Positions 6,551 through 12,010 of a stretch of 12,010 nucleotides of DNA are shown here, piece by piece. A program made the position numbers and the translations under genes. This stretch comes from an uncultured Collinsella sp. (lineage in GTDB: Bacteria > Actinomycetota > Coriobacteriia > Coriobacteriales > Coriobacteriaceae), in assembly GCA_958445895.1 (NCBI GenBank), contig CAUCTV010000036.1:1-12010 (forward strand). Reading direction: 5' to 3'. The stretch's first letter is position 1, and every line of letters begins with the position of its first letter. The notes under the pieces were generated by a model. The model searched no databases. It saw only the letters and a program-made list of their open reading frames with translations, and was not told the origin of the DNA.

Positions 6551-7942
6551 ATGCAAGCCATCCTTCCCATACTTGAGTTTATCCAATCGATTCTGACCAA
6601 GCCAGCGTGGATTATGGGTCTATTTGCCTTTGTGGGCCTTGTCGCGCTTAAGCGTCCTGCCCACAAGGTGATGACGGGCACCCTGAAGCCCATTCTTGGT
6701 TACATCATGCTGTCCGCCGGCGCCGCTGTTGTTCAGGAGAACCTTGCTCCGCTGGGCACCTTCATCGAGACCGGTTTCCACATCACCGGCGTCGTGCCCA
6801 ACAACGAGGTCGTTGTTTCGATGGCTCAGAGCGTCCTCGGCGTTCAGACCATGATGATCCTGATTCTCGGCTATGTCGTGAACATTATCATTGCCCGCTT
6901 TACCAAGTTTAAGTACATCTTCCTGACGGGCCATCACAGCATGTTTATGGCCTGCCTGCTGTCTGCCGTTCTGCAGGCATCTGGCTTCCAGGATGTCCAG
7001 CTTGTCATCGTGGGCGGCATGTTCCTGGGCCTCGTGAGCGCTATGCTTCCCGCCGTTGGTCAGCGTTTCACCGAGAAGGTTACCGATGGCGATGAAATCG
7101 CCATGGGCCACTTCGGTTCACTCGCCTATTACATCTCCGCTGCAGTCGGTACGCTTTTTGCTAAGGACGCCGAGGAGAACAGCACCGAGAAGATCGAGGT
7201 TCCCGAGAAGTTCGCCTTCCTGCGCGACACTACCATCTCCACGGCTCTTACCATGGCCTTCTTCTACCTGGTTACCGCTTTCGCCGCTTACATCGCAGAT
7301 CCTGCGGTCGTTACCAAGACCGCTGGCGGCGACAACGTGATTGTCTATGCCCTGACCTGTGCCCTGTCCTTCGCCGTTGGTGTCACCATCGTCTATAACG
7401 GCGTTCGTATGATCCTTGCCGACCTGGTCCCGGCTTTCCAGGGCATCTCCAACAAGCTGATCCCCGGTGCCATCCCGGCCGTCGACTGCGCTGTCTTCTT
7501 CCCCTATGCTCCCACCGCCGTTATCCTCGGCTTTGTCGCTTCCTTCATCGGTGGCGTGGTCGGTATGTTCATCGTGGGCGCTACCCTGGGCATCTTCATC
7601 ATCCCGGGCATGGTTCCCCACTTCTTCTGCGGTGCTACCGCGGGCATCTACGGCAATGCTACCGGCGGTCGCAAGGGCGCAGCTCTTGGCGCTTTCGTCA
7701 ACGGCCTGCTCATCACCTTTGCCCCGGCCCTGCTCCTGCCCGTTCTTGACGTCTTTGGCTTCAAGAACACTACGTTCGGCGACTTCGATTTCTCCGTCAT
7801 TGGTATTACGCTTGGCCGCGCTGCCGAGGCCTTCGGTACCACCGGTGTCTACGCGATTCTCGCTGTCCTTCTGGTCGTTGCCTTCGTCCCCAACTTCATC
7901 CACACCAAGGGTGCTGTGATCAATCACGTTGAGGAAGAGTAA
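6551..7942 (+). CDS. PTS EIIC permease, ascorbate (UlaA) type
   Basis: The protein is 463 aa, matching UlaA length (465 aa). I chose ATG 6551, which follows AGAAAGGAAG; the frame is open upstream to 6506, but that start lacks a site and would fall inside the intergenic hairpin. It is an integral membrane protein with many hydrophobic segments, such as those near residues 20-35, 160-180 and 320-360. It forms the channel through which the sugar is taken up and phosphorylated. Family landmarks shared with UlaA include TGHHSMF (about 126-132), a later MGHFG and QGISNKLIPGAIPAVDCA (from about 297). By eye its codons end in T or C far more than those of rlmKL or tex, as in highly expressed genes. 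The substrate is unknown. It is the last gene of the operon. Confidence 0.92.
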   Translation: MQAILPILEFIQSILTKPAWIMGLFAFVGLVALKRPAHKVMTGTLKPILGYIMLSAGAAVVQENLAPLGTFIETGFHITGVVPNNEVVVSMAQSVLGVQTMMILILGYVVNIIIARFTKFKYIFLTGHHSMFMACLLSAVLQASGFQDVQLVIVGGMFLGLVSAMLPAVGQRFTEKVTDGDEIAMGHFGSLAYYISAAVGTLFAKDAEENSTEKIEVPEKFAFLRDTTISTALTMAFFYLVTAFAAYIADPAVVTKTAGGDNVIVYALTCALSFAVGVTIVYNGVRMILADLVPAFQGISNKLIPGAIPAVDCAVFFPYAPTAVILGFVASFIGGVVGMFIVGATLGIFIIPGMVPHFFCGATAGIYGNATGGRKGAALGAFVNGLLITFAPALLLPVLDVFGFKNTTFGDFDFSVIGITLGRAAEAFGTTGVYAILAVLLVVAFVPNFIHTKGAVINHVEEE

Positions 7943-8266
7943 TCCAGGCATACGTTAAGCCCTAATCGGGCGGAGCTCCGATAACCGGCTCCTACACGGA
8001 AGCGGTGACGTCTCAATCGAGGCGTCACCGCTTTTTGTTTTGGAGTGGTTGTGAAAACGCACCGGTGAAGCGCTGTCTCTGCGCCGCGAACGGAATCAAC
8101 CGCGATGATCAGCAAAAACGTTTTGCCGCTGGGGTGTCGATATAAAAATGGTAAAACTGCAAAACCGTTCGCCGAGAAGATAAAAACCCGCAGTTCACGC
8201 CTTGATAAACGTAGGTAAAGTGTTTAGCAGTTTATCGGCCGTATGCTAACGAAAGGAATCAGGCAG
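7943..8266 (+). promoter_or_regulatory. Gap between EIIC and the second aldolase: terminator and candidate operators
   Basis: No gene was seen in this 324-bp stretch. After the operon terminator comes an AT-rich upstream region for the second aldolase. It contains GCAAAAACGTTTTGC (8112-8126; core AAAACGTTTT, LacI-operator-like with a central CG) and a weaker relative GCAAAACCGTTCGC (8159-8172). It also contains the inverted pair GATAAAC (8204-8210) / GTTTATC (8230-8236). I could not pick a convincing -35/-10 pair; TATAAA at 8141-8146 is the best -10. Confidence 0.45.
8001..8041 (+). terminator. Rho-independent terminator of the aldolase-PTS operon
   Basis: AGCGGTGACG (8001-8010) pairs with CGTCACCGCT (8023-8032). 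TCTC/GAGG (one G-U pair) extends the stem to 14 bp around an AATC loop. TTTTTGTTTT follows directly. It lies 58 bp after the EIIC stop, so the second aldolase probably has its own promoter. Confidence 0.93.
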
Positions 8267-8971
8267 ATGGCAATCAAGGTGTTCGCTGACGGTGCAAATC
8301 TCGAGGGCATGCTCGACATGTACGAGAACGGCAACGTTCAGGGTTTCACGACCAACCCGTCCCTTATGAAGAAGGGCGGCGTGACGGATTACCGCGCGTT
8401 TGCCAAAGAGGTCTTGACCCACATCACCGATGTATCCGTGTCGTTTGAGGTCTTTGCCGACGACGTCGAGACCATGGAGGTCGAGGCGCGCGAGATCGCT
8501 ACCTGGGCCGAGAACGTCTATGTCAAGATTCCGTGCGTGACTACCAAGGGCGAGTCCACCGCCGAGCTGGTCCGCAAGCTTTCGGCCGACGGCATCAAGG
8601 TCAACGTCACCACCATCTTTACGCCTGCGCAGGTCGACGAGATGGTCGAGGCCGTTGACGCCGAGACGCCGTCAATCATCTCGCTCTTTGCCGGCCGCAT
8701 CGCCGACACCGGCGTCGACCCCATTCCGTTTATGACGGAGTCGGTCAAGAAGGCCGCCGCCAAGCCCAACTGCGAGGTCCTGTGGGCGTCCACGCGTGAG
8801 CTTATCAATATTTACCAGGCGGAAGGATGCGGTTGCCAGATCATCACGGTGCCCAACAGCATCCTGGCCAAGCGTAAGAACATCGGCCGTGACCCGTACG
8901 AGGTCTCGCTCGACACCGTGCGCGGCTTTGCCAAGGATATCGCCGCTTTGGGCTTCCATATCTTGCCGTAA
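8267..8971 (+). CDS. Transaldolase/fructose-6-phosphate aldolase-family enzyme, copy 2 (monocistronic)
   Basis: The protein is 234 aa and aligns without gaps to copy 1, with about 43 differences. I chose ATG 8267, 9 nt after GAAAGGA; an ATG at 8243 lies upstream of that site and is unlikely. Asp8, TTNPS, Lys87 (YVKIP), Arg144 and Ser175 are retained, as are Glu61 and Phe118, the transaldolase-like states. Differences cluster on likely surface positions and in the C-terminal quarter; for example, YEV replaces LEY near residue 205. It is separated from the PTS operon by a strong terminator and has different upstream motifs. The two copies may thus answer different signals, for example sugar supply versus general pentose-phosphate needs. 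This is inference. Confidence 0.9.
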   Translation: MAIKVFADGANLEGMLDMYENGNVQGFTTNPSLMKKGGVTDYRAFAKEVLTHITDVSVSFEVFADDVETMEVEAREIATWAENVYVKIPCVTTKGESTAELVRKLSADGIKVNVTTIFTPAQVDEMVEAVDAETPSIISLFAGRIADTGVDPIPFMTESVKKAAAKPNCEVLWASTRELINIYQAEGCGCQIITVPNSILAKRKNIGRDPYEVSLDTVRGFAKDIAALGFHILP

Positions 8972-9001
8972 CGCGAACACTGGCTGCGCCGCGGGTTGTT
9001 C

Positions 9002-9072
9002 GCCCCGGCCTTCCTTTCCCTATCGCTCACGCGCTTCGCGAGGGTCGCGCTAGGCAAAGGAAAGGCCGGGGC
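9002..9072. repeat. Large imperfect palindrome, possible dispersed repeat element
   Basis: The left arm GCCCCGGCCTTCCTTT (9002-9017) pairs with AAAGGAAAGGCCGGGGC (9056-9072); one base on the right arm is bulged. The 38-nt middle contains GCGC/CGCG-type short stems. No T-run follows on either side, so it does not look like a terminator. The shape is that of a REP or MITE-like intergenic palindrome. A copy count in related genomes is needed to prove that. Confidence 0.5.
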
Positions 9073-9096
9073 TGCCGACACGAACTTGCCAGTAGG

Positions 9097-9123
9097 TTGG
9101 TGATTGACTTCCATATTCTGCCG
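9097..9123 (+). pseudogene. Possible relic of a third aldolase C-terminus
   Basis: The frame here reads VIDFHILP and then continues into non-homologous sequence. Both intact aldolases end in GFHILP. Against copy 2 the stretch GACTTCCATATTCTGCCGT matches 16 of 19 nt, and two of the three mismatches are synonymous (ATC/ATT, TTG/CTG). Upstream similarity is lost at once, so this is at most a fragment. Confidence 0.35.
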
Positions 9124-9130
9124 TGGACAA

Positions 9131-9175
9131 AGGTACCCCCGCCTGCGCCGTGCAAAAATGAGAATATTCAGCAAG
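9131..9175 (+). repeat. 45-nt inverted repeat, left copy
   Basis: It begins AGGTACCCCC, contains GTGCAAAA and then TATTC. It aligns without gaps to the reverse complement of 9293-9337 at about 35 of 45 positions. The two copies face each other around the terminator, with 117 bp between them. Function unknown. Confidence 0.55.
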
Positions 9176-9210
9176 GTAAAGGCTTTTACCAGCTAGCTGA
9201 AGCACGGAAC

Positions 9211-9262
9211 AGCCCCCGTTTTGGCTCTGACGACGCTAAAACGGGGGCTATTTTTGCTTTTT
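9211..9262 (+). terminator. Rho-independent terminator downstream of the second aldolase
   Basis: AGCCCCCGTTTTGGC (9211-9225) pairs with GCTAAAACGGGGGCT (9235-9249) over 15 bp with one G-U pair and a 9-nt loop. ATTTTTGCTTTTT follows. The T-run is on the plus strand only, so it ends the second aldolase transcript, about 240 nt past its stop codon. That implies a long structured 3' UTR. Confidence 0.9.
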
Positions 9263-9292
9263 CGCCTCTGAGGGGCATCTGGAACGGCGGAA

Positions 9293-9337
9293 TTTGCAGA
9301 ATACTCGCGATTTTGCACGTCGCGAGAGGGGGTACCT
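9293..9337 (-). repeat. 45-nt inverted repeat, right copy
   Basis: Read on the minus strand it gives AGGTACCCCC, GTGCAAAA and TATTC in the same order and spacing as 9131-9175, about 78% identical without gaps. It ends 14 bp from the tex stop codon. An additional local pairing TCGCGA/TCGCGA occurs inside this copy (9305-9310 with 9320-9325). Confidence 0.55.
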
Positions 9338-9350
9338 CTGCTTTGGCGGT

Positions 9351-11498
9351 TTACTTTCCCTGCACCATGGTGAGCGAGATCTTCTTGCGGTCGCGGTCGA
9401 CCTTCTCGACCCACACCTTGACCGTGTCACCGACGCGTACCACGTCGCTCGGGTGCTTGACAAAGCGGTTGGCGAGCTTGGAGATGTGTACGAGGCCGTC
9501 CTGGTGCACGCCCACGTCGACGAACGCGCCAAAGTCGACGACGTTGCGCACCGTGCCCTTGAGCTCCATGCCGGGTTCCAGGTCGTCGATGGAAAGCGCC
9601 GAGCGGCTAAAGACCACCTCGGGCGCATCGTCGCGCGGGTCGCGGCCGGGCTTCTTGAGCTCGTTGACAATGTCGATGAGCGTGAGGGTGCCGCAGTCCA
9701 GGTCGCTTGCCAGCGCCGAGATGCTGCCCAGGCGGCGCTCGATGTCGGGCACGCCGCCGCGGCTGAGCTCGCTGGCTTGAACGCCGGCGCGCTCCAGGAC
9801 GGACGTGGCCACCTCGTAGCTTTCGGGGTGGACGCTTGTCGCGTCGAGCGGGTTCTTGCCGCCGCTGATGCGCAGGAAACCCGCGGCGTTGAGATATGCC
9901 TTGGGTCCCAGCTTAGGGACGCGCTTTAGCTGGCGGCGATCGGTAAAGGCGCCGTTTTCCTCGCGGTAGGCCACGATGTTCTTGGCCACGCTCGGCGTGA
10001 TGCCCGATACGTATCCCAGCAGGCTCGCGCTTGCGGTATTGACGTCGACGCCCACGCGGTTGACGACGTCTTCCACCACGTGGCCCAGGGTGCGCGAGAG
10101 TTCGGCCTGGTCAAGGTCGTGCTGGTACTGGCCCACGCCGATGGACTGGGGCGGAATCTTGACGAGCTCTGCCAGCGGGTCCTGCAGGCGGCGGCCCAGG
10201 CTCATGGCACCGCGCACGGTGACGTCCAGGTCGGGATATTCCTGGCTGGCGAGCTCGGAGGCGGAGTACACCGACGCGCCGGCCTCGTTGACGATGGTGT
10301 AGCGAAGGCTGGGCGCCTGCTCGGCAATGAACTCCGAGACGACTTCCTCGGTCTCGCGGCTGGCGGTGCCGTTGCCGATGACGATGGTGTTGACGCCGTC
10401 CTTCTTGACGAGGCGGGCGAGCTCGCGCTTGGTGCCGGCGACGTCGTGGCGCGGCTTGGTGGGGTAGACCACGCCGTGGTCGAGCAGCTTGCCGGTCTCG
10501 TCCATGACGGCGACCTTGCAGCCGGTGCGGTAGCCCGGATCGAGCGCGAGCACGCGGGCGCCGCGCACGGGGCGCGCCGAGAGCAAGCCCTCGAGATTCT
10601 TGGCAAAGACGTTGATGGCCTCGGTCTGGGCACGAACGGTGAGTTTGGCGCGGGCCTCGCGCTCCAGCGAGGGGGCCATGAGGCGCTTGTAACCGTCGGC
10701 GATGGCAGCATCGAAGATGGGGGCAAACACGCCCTGGCGTCGGGGCCAACGGCTGCCGAGGCGTGCCGTGGCGGCAGCGCCGTCGACGTTCACGCGCACG
10801 CGGAGCTTGCCCTCGCGCTCACCGCGGTCGATAGCCAGCACGCGGTGGTTAGGAATGCGGCGCAGCGGCTCGTCAAAGTTGTAGTAAGGCTCGTAGGGAG
10901 TCTTCTCCGCGGGGTCGGTCGCCTCGACGACGATATCGGCGGTGTTTTGCGTAAAGGCGCGCAGGTCGGCGACGTTCTCGGGGTCCTCGGCCACCGTCTC
11001 GGCCACGATGTCGGCGGCGCCGGCGAGCGCCTTCTCGGGCGTGTCGAAGCCGGCCTCCTCGTTGACGTATGCCGCGGCGGCGTCGAGTGCGCTGCCCTTG
11101 GCCGAGGCCTGCATGATGATCATGTTGGCGAGCGGCTCCAGGCCGGCCTCGCGGGCCTTCTGCGCGCGGGTCATGCGCTTTTTGCGGTAGGGCTTGTAGA
11201 GGTCCTCGACACGCTGGAGCTGCGTGGCCTCGCGGATCTGCTGCTCGAGCTCGGGCGTGAGCTTGCCCTGGGCGTCGATGAGCAGAATGACGTCCTCTTT
11301 GCGCTGCTCAAGATTGCGCAGGTAGGACAGGCGCTCGTCGAGCGCACGCAGGGCGACGTCGTCCATGCCGCCCGTGGCTTCCTTGCGGTAGCGCGAGATA
11401 AAGGGGATAGTGTTGCCCTCGTCGATGAGCTTGACGGCTGCCTCGATGTTGTCAGCCTTAAGGTTGAGCTCGCGGGCGAGCTGGGCGATAAGATCCAT
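9351..11498 (-). CDS. tex: Tex, YqgF/HhH/S1 RNA-binding protein
   Basis: The protein is 715 aa (E. coli Tex/YhgF 773 aa). The start is the ATG at 11498-11496 with AAGGAG 7 nt upstream; the extra upstream residues in frame are not supported. Domain order is typical. The Tex_N helical region (about 1-190) contains PFISRYRKEATGGMDD and the YKPYRKKRMTRAQKAREAGL box. A YqgF RNase H-like domain follows (about 310-440) with ALDPGYRTG near residue 320 and a later IGNGTASRET. Tandem helix-hairpin-helix motifs lie at about 490-570 (LLGYVSGITPSVAKNIV). A C-terminal S1 domain spans about 640-712 (VVDFGAFVDVGVHQDGLVHIS). It binds nucleic acid in the cytoplasm and affects transcription and stress or toxin gene expression in several bacteria; its exact role is not settled. 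It appears monocistronic and complete. Confidence 0.97.
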   Translation of the reverse strand: MDLIAQLARELNLKADNIEAAVKLIDEGNTIPFISRYRKEATGGMDDVALRALDERLSYLRNLEQRKEDVILLIDAQGKLTPELEQQIREATQLQRVEDLYKPYRKKRMTRAQKAREAGLEPLANMIIMQASAKGSALDAAAAYVNEEAGFDTPEKALAGAADIVAETVAEDPENVADLRAFTQNTADIVVEATDPAEKTPYEPYYNFDEPLRRIPNHRVLAIDRGEREGKLRVRVNVDGAAATARLGSRWPRRQGVFAPIFDAAIADGYKRLMAPSLEREARAKLTVRAQTEAINVFAKNLEGLLSARPVRGARVLALDPGYRTGCKVAVMDETGKLLDHGVVYPTKPRHDVAGTKRELARLVKKDGVNTIVIGNGTASRETEEVVSEFIAEQAPSLRYTIVNEAGASVYSASELASQEYPDLDVTVRGAMSLGRRLQDPLAELVKIPPQSIGVGQYQHDLDQAELSRTLGHVVEDVVNRVGVDVNTASASLLGYVSGITPSVAKNIVAYREENGAFTDRRQLKRVPKLGPKAYLNAAGFLRISGGKNPLDATSVHPESYEVATSVLERAGVQASELSRGGVPDIERRLGSISALASDLDCGTLTLIDIVNELKKPGRDPRDDAPEVVFSRSALSIDDLEPGMELKGTVRNVVDFGAFVDVGVHQDGLVHISKLANRFVKHPSDVVRVGDTVKVWVEKVDRDRKKISLTMVQGK

Positions 11499-11590
11499 GG
11501 GACTCCTTGCGTTTGAGGTGCGTTTGCAGCGCGGAGCTACCAAGGATACCACCTGCCACTTCGCTCAAAAAAGACCGTTTTGGCGCGGAA

Positions 11591-11748
11591 CCACGAAAGC
11601 GGCCCATCTACTACGTTTGAACCGTGTGGGTCGACCATCCCCTGGTTTTCCGAAAATGCGCAACCCGTCTACCTGCGGTTTTTATTTCGCGAAATTCGGT
11701 ATGGATGAGGGTGATTGGTTAAACGTAGTAGATAGGCACATTTCGTGG
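11591..11748. repeat. 158-bp element bounded by 28-bp inverted repeats
   Basis: The arms 11591-11618 and 11721-11748 match at 24 of 28 positions as inverted repeats. Both contain CCACGAAA at the outer end and ATCTACTACGTTT at the inner end, and pairing continues into AACC with one skipped base. The AT-richer middle has the palindrome TTTCGCGAAA. No open frame and no clear target-site duplication are visible. It could be a MITE-like repeat or a paired regulatory site. Confidence 0.6.
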
Positions 11749-11810
11749 CGAACGAATCAAGCTGAGGTGCAAAAAGTCCCCCGTCCCAGAAAAATCATTG
11801 GCAACGTAGC

Positions 11811-11846
11811 AAAATGCCCCGCGGGCAGGAGGCTGCTCGCGGGGCA
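11811..11846 (-). terminator. Terminator of the minus-strand gene at the right edge
   Basis: TGCCCCGCGGGCAG (11815-11828) pairs with CTGCTCGCGGGGCA (11833-11846) over 14 bp, one pair G-U, loop GAGG. On the minus strand it is followed by TTTT and then GC. It sits 73 bp past the stop codon of the right-edge gene. Confidence 0.75.
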
Positions 11847-11918
11847 AAGAAGAGGGGCTTATTTGTGGCGGACCGAGGGGCCCGGCATGGGGTTTCTGCC
11901 GCGGCCTGTCCTAAGGTG

Positions 11919-12010
11919 CTACAGCTCGACGAGCTGGCCGGTCTCGGCGGCCTCCTTGATGGCGTTGAGAAGCGTGAGCGTCTTGACGTTATCGGCGGGG
12001 GTCACGACGG
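11919..12010 (-). CDS. C-terminus of a probable Gfo/Idh/MocA-family oxidoreductase (5' end outside window)
   Basis: About 30 codons are visible on the minus strand, ending in TAG at 11921-11919. The readable end contains TPADNVKTLTLLNAIKEAAE and finishes TGQLVEL. A helix ending AAETGQ followed by a short hydrophobic strand is the usual close of Gfo/Idh/MocA NAD(P)-dependent sugar or inositol dehydrogenases. The fragment is too short for certainty. The frame stays open after the TAG for another 19 codons to a TAA, which is probably chance. A terminator follows at 11811-11846. Confidence 0.5.
   Translation of the reverse strand, partial: VVTPADNVKTLTLLNAIKEAAETGQLVEL

Larger units (their letters stand above)
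8972..9350. other. Repeat-rich gap between the second aldolase and tex
   Basis: I see no intact gene in these 379 bp, which lie between convergent genes. They hold, in order: a large palindrome (9002-9072), a possible aldolase C-terminal relic (9097-9123), one arm of a 45-nt inverted pair (9131-9175), a small hairpin GGTAAA-GGCT-TTTACC (9175-9190), the palindrome CAGCTAGCTG (9190-9199), a strong terminator (9211-9262), and the other arm of the pair (9293-9337). A small structured RNA ending at the terminator cannot be excluded, but I found no promoter for one. Confidence 0.5.
11499..11918. other. Intergenic stretch upstream of tex: inverted-repeat element and terminator
   Basis: No gene was seen in these 420 bp between two minus-strand genes. 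They hold a terminator for the upstream gene (11811-11846), a 158-bp inverted-repeat element (11591-11748) and the tex leader. TATCCT on the minus strand (11550-11545) could be the tex -10, but the -35 is weak. Confidence 0.45.

Noticed and set aside
7118..7951. A 277-codon open frame on the minus strand opposite the EIIC gene
   Set aside because: It is Asp/Glu/Gly-rich and antisense to a clear membrane permease. It would also start inside the operon's 3' end with no ribosome-binding site.
4962..8971. The PTS block as a composite mobile element flanked by direct aldolase repeats
   Set aside because: The two aldolase copies are too diverged for a recent duplication, have separate control signals, and no transposase or target duplication is visible.
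9163..9262. A small structured RNA gene ending at the terminator
   Set aside because: Several small palindromes and a good terminator are present, but I found no -35/-10 pair. A long 3' UTR of the second aldolase explains the terminator equally well.
9097..9780. A 227-codon plus-strand frame running from the intergenic gap into tex
   Set aside because: It reads through the terminator at 9211-9262 and then lies antisense to tex. Only its first codons (the FHILP echo) are of interest.
10080..11516. A 478-codon open frame on the plus strand opposite tex
   Set aside because: It is a shadow of the tex codon pattern with low-complexity Leu/Gly/Ala/Asp composition and no recognisable domain.

Overview
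The window looks like chromosome of a Gram-positive, moderately GC-rich gut actinobacterium of the Coriobacteriia, probably Collinsella or a close relative. This is an inference from three things: GC- and AGGAG-rich gene structure, a simple ascorbate-family PTS beside housekeeping genes, and Collinsella-like protein sequences. No rRNA, tRNA, CRISPR array, insertion sequence or phage gene was seen.

Layout. 1-211 (+): C-terminal end of a KdpE-type response regulator, followed by a long terminator hairpin. 306-2873 (-): an RlmKL-type fused 23S rRNA methyltransferase whose RlmK half is intact but whose RlmL half has lost its catalytic motif. 2949-3776 (+): a HAD (Cof-type) sugar-phosphatase-like enzyme, divergent from rlmKL across a 75-bp promoter gap. 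A perfect 17-bp hairpin separates it from the convergent DeoR-family repressor at 3822-4613 (-). A 348-bp divergent control region rich in repeats then leads into an operon (+): a transaldolase-like aldolase (4962-5672), PTS IIA (5682-6128), PTS IIB (6204-6479) and PTS IIC (6551-7942), closed by a strong terminator at 8001-8041. A second transaldolase-like gene, about 82% identical in protein, follows with its own upstream region (8267-8971). The next 379 bp hold no gene but are packed with inverted repeats, a terminator and a possible relic of the aldolase C-terminus. 9351-11498 (-) is Tex, a YqgF/HhH/S1 RNA-binding protein. Upstream of it lies a 158-bp inverted-repeat element. The window ends in the C-terminus of a minus-strand gene, probably a Gfo/Idh/MocA oxidoreductase, with its terminator.

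How the genes fit together. The DeoR regulator, two aldolase paralogues and a complete ascorbate-type EIIA/EIIB/EIIC form one sugar uptake and cleavage locus. The PTS would import and phosphorylate an unknown substrate, and the TAL/FSA-fold enzyme would act on the ketose phosphate. No ascorbate-pathway enzymes (UlaG, UlaD, UlaE, UlaF type), dehydrogenase, isomerase or kinase are present, so ascorbate itself cannot be assumed to be the substrate. In both aldolases, two positions that separate fructose-6-phosphate aldolase from transaldolase carry the transaldolase residues (Glu61, Phe118).

The most interesting signals are the decayed RlmL active site, the doubled transaldolase flanking a PTS, the repeat-rich regulatory region, and several undescribed inverted-repeat elements between genes.
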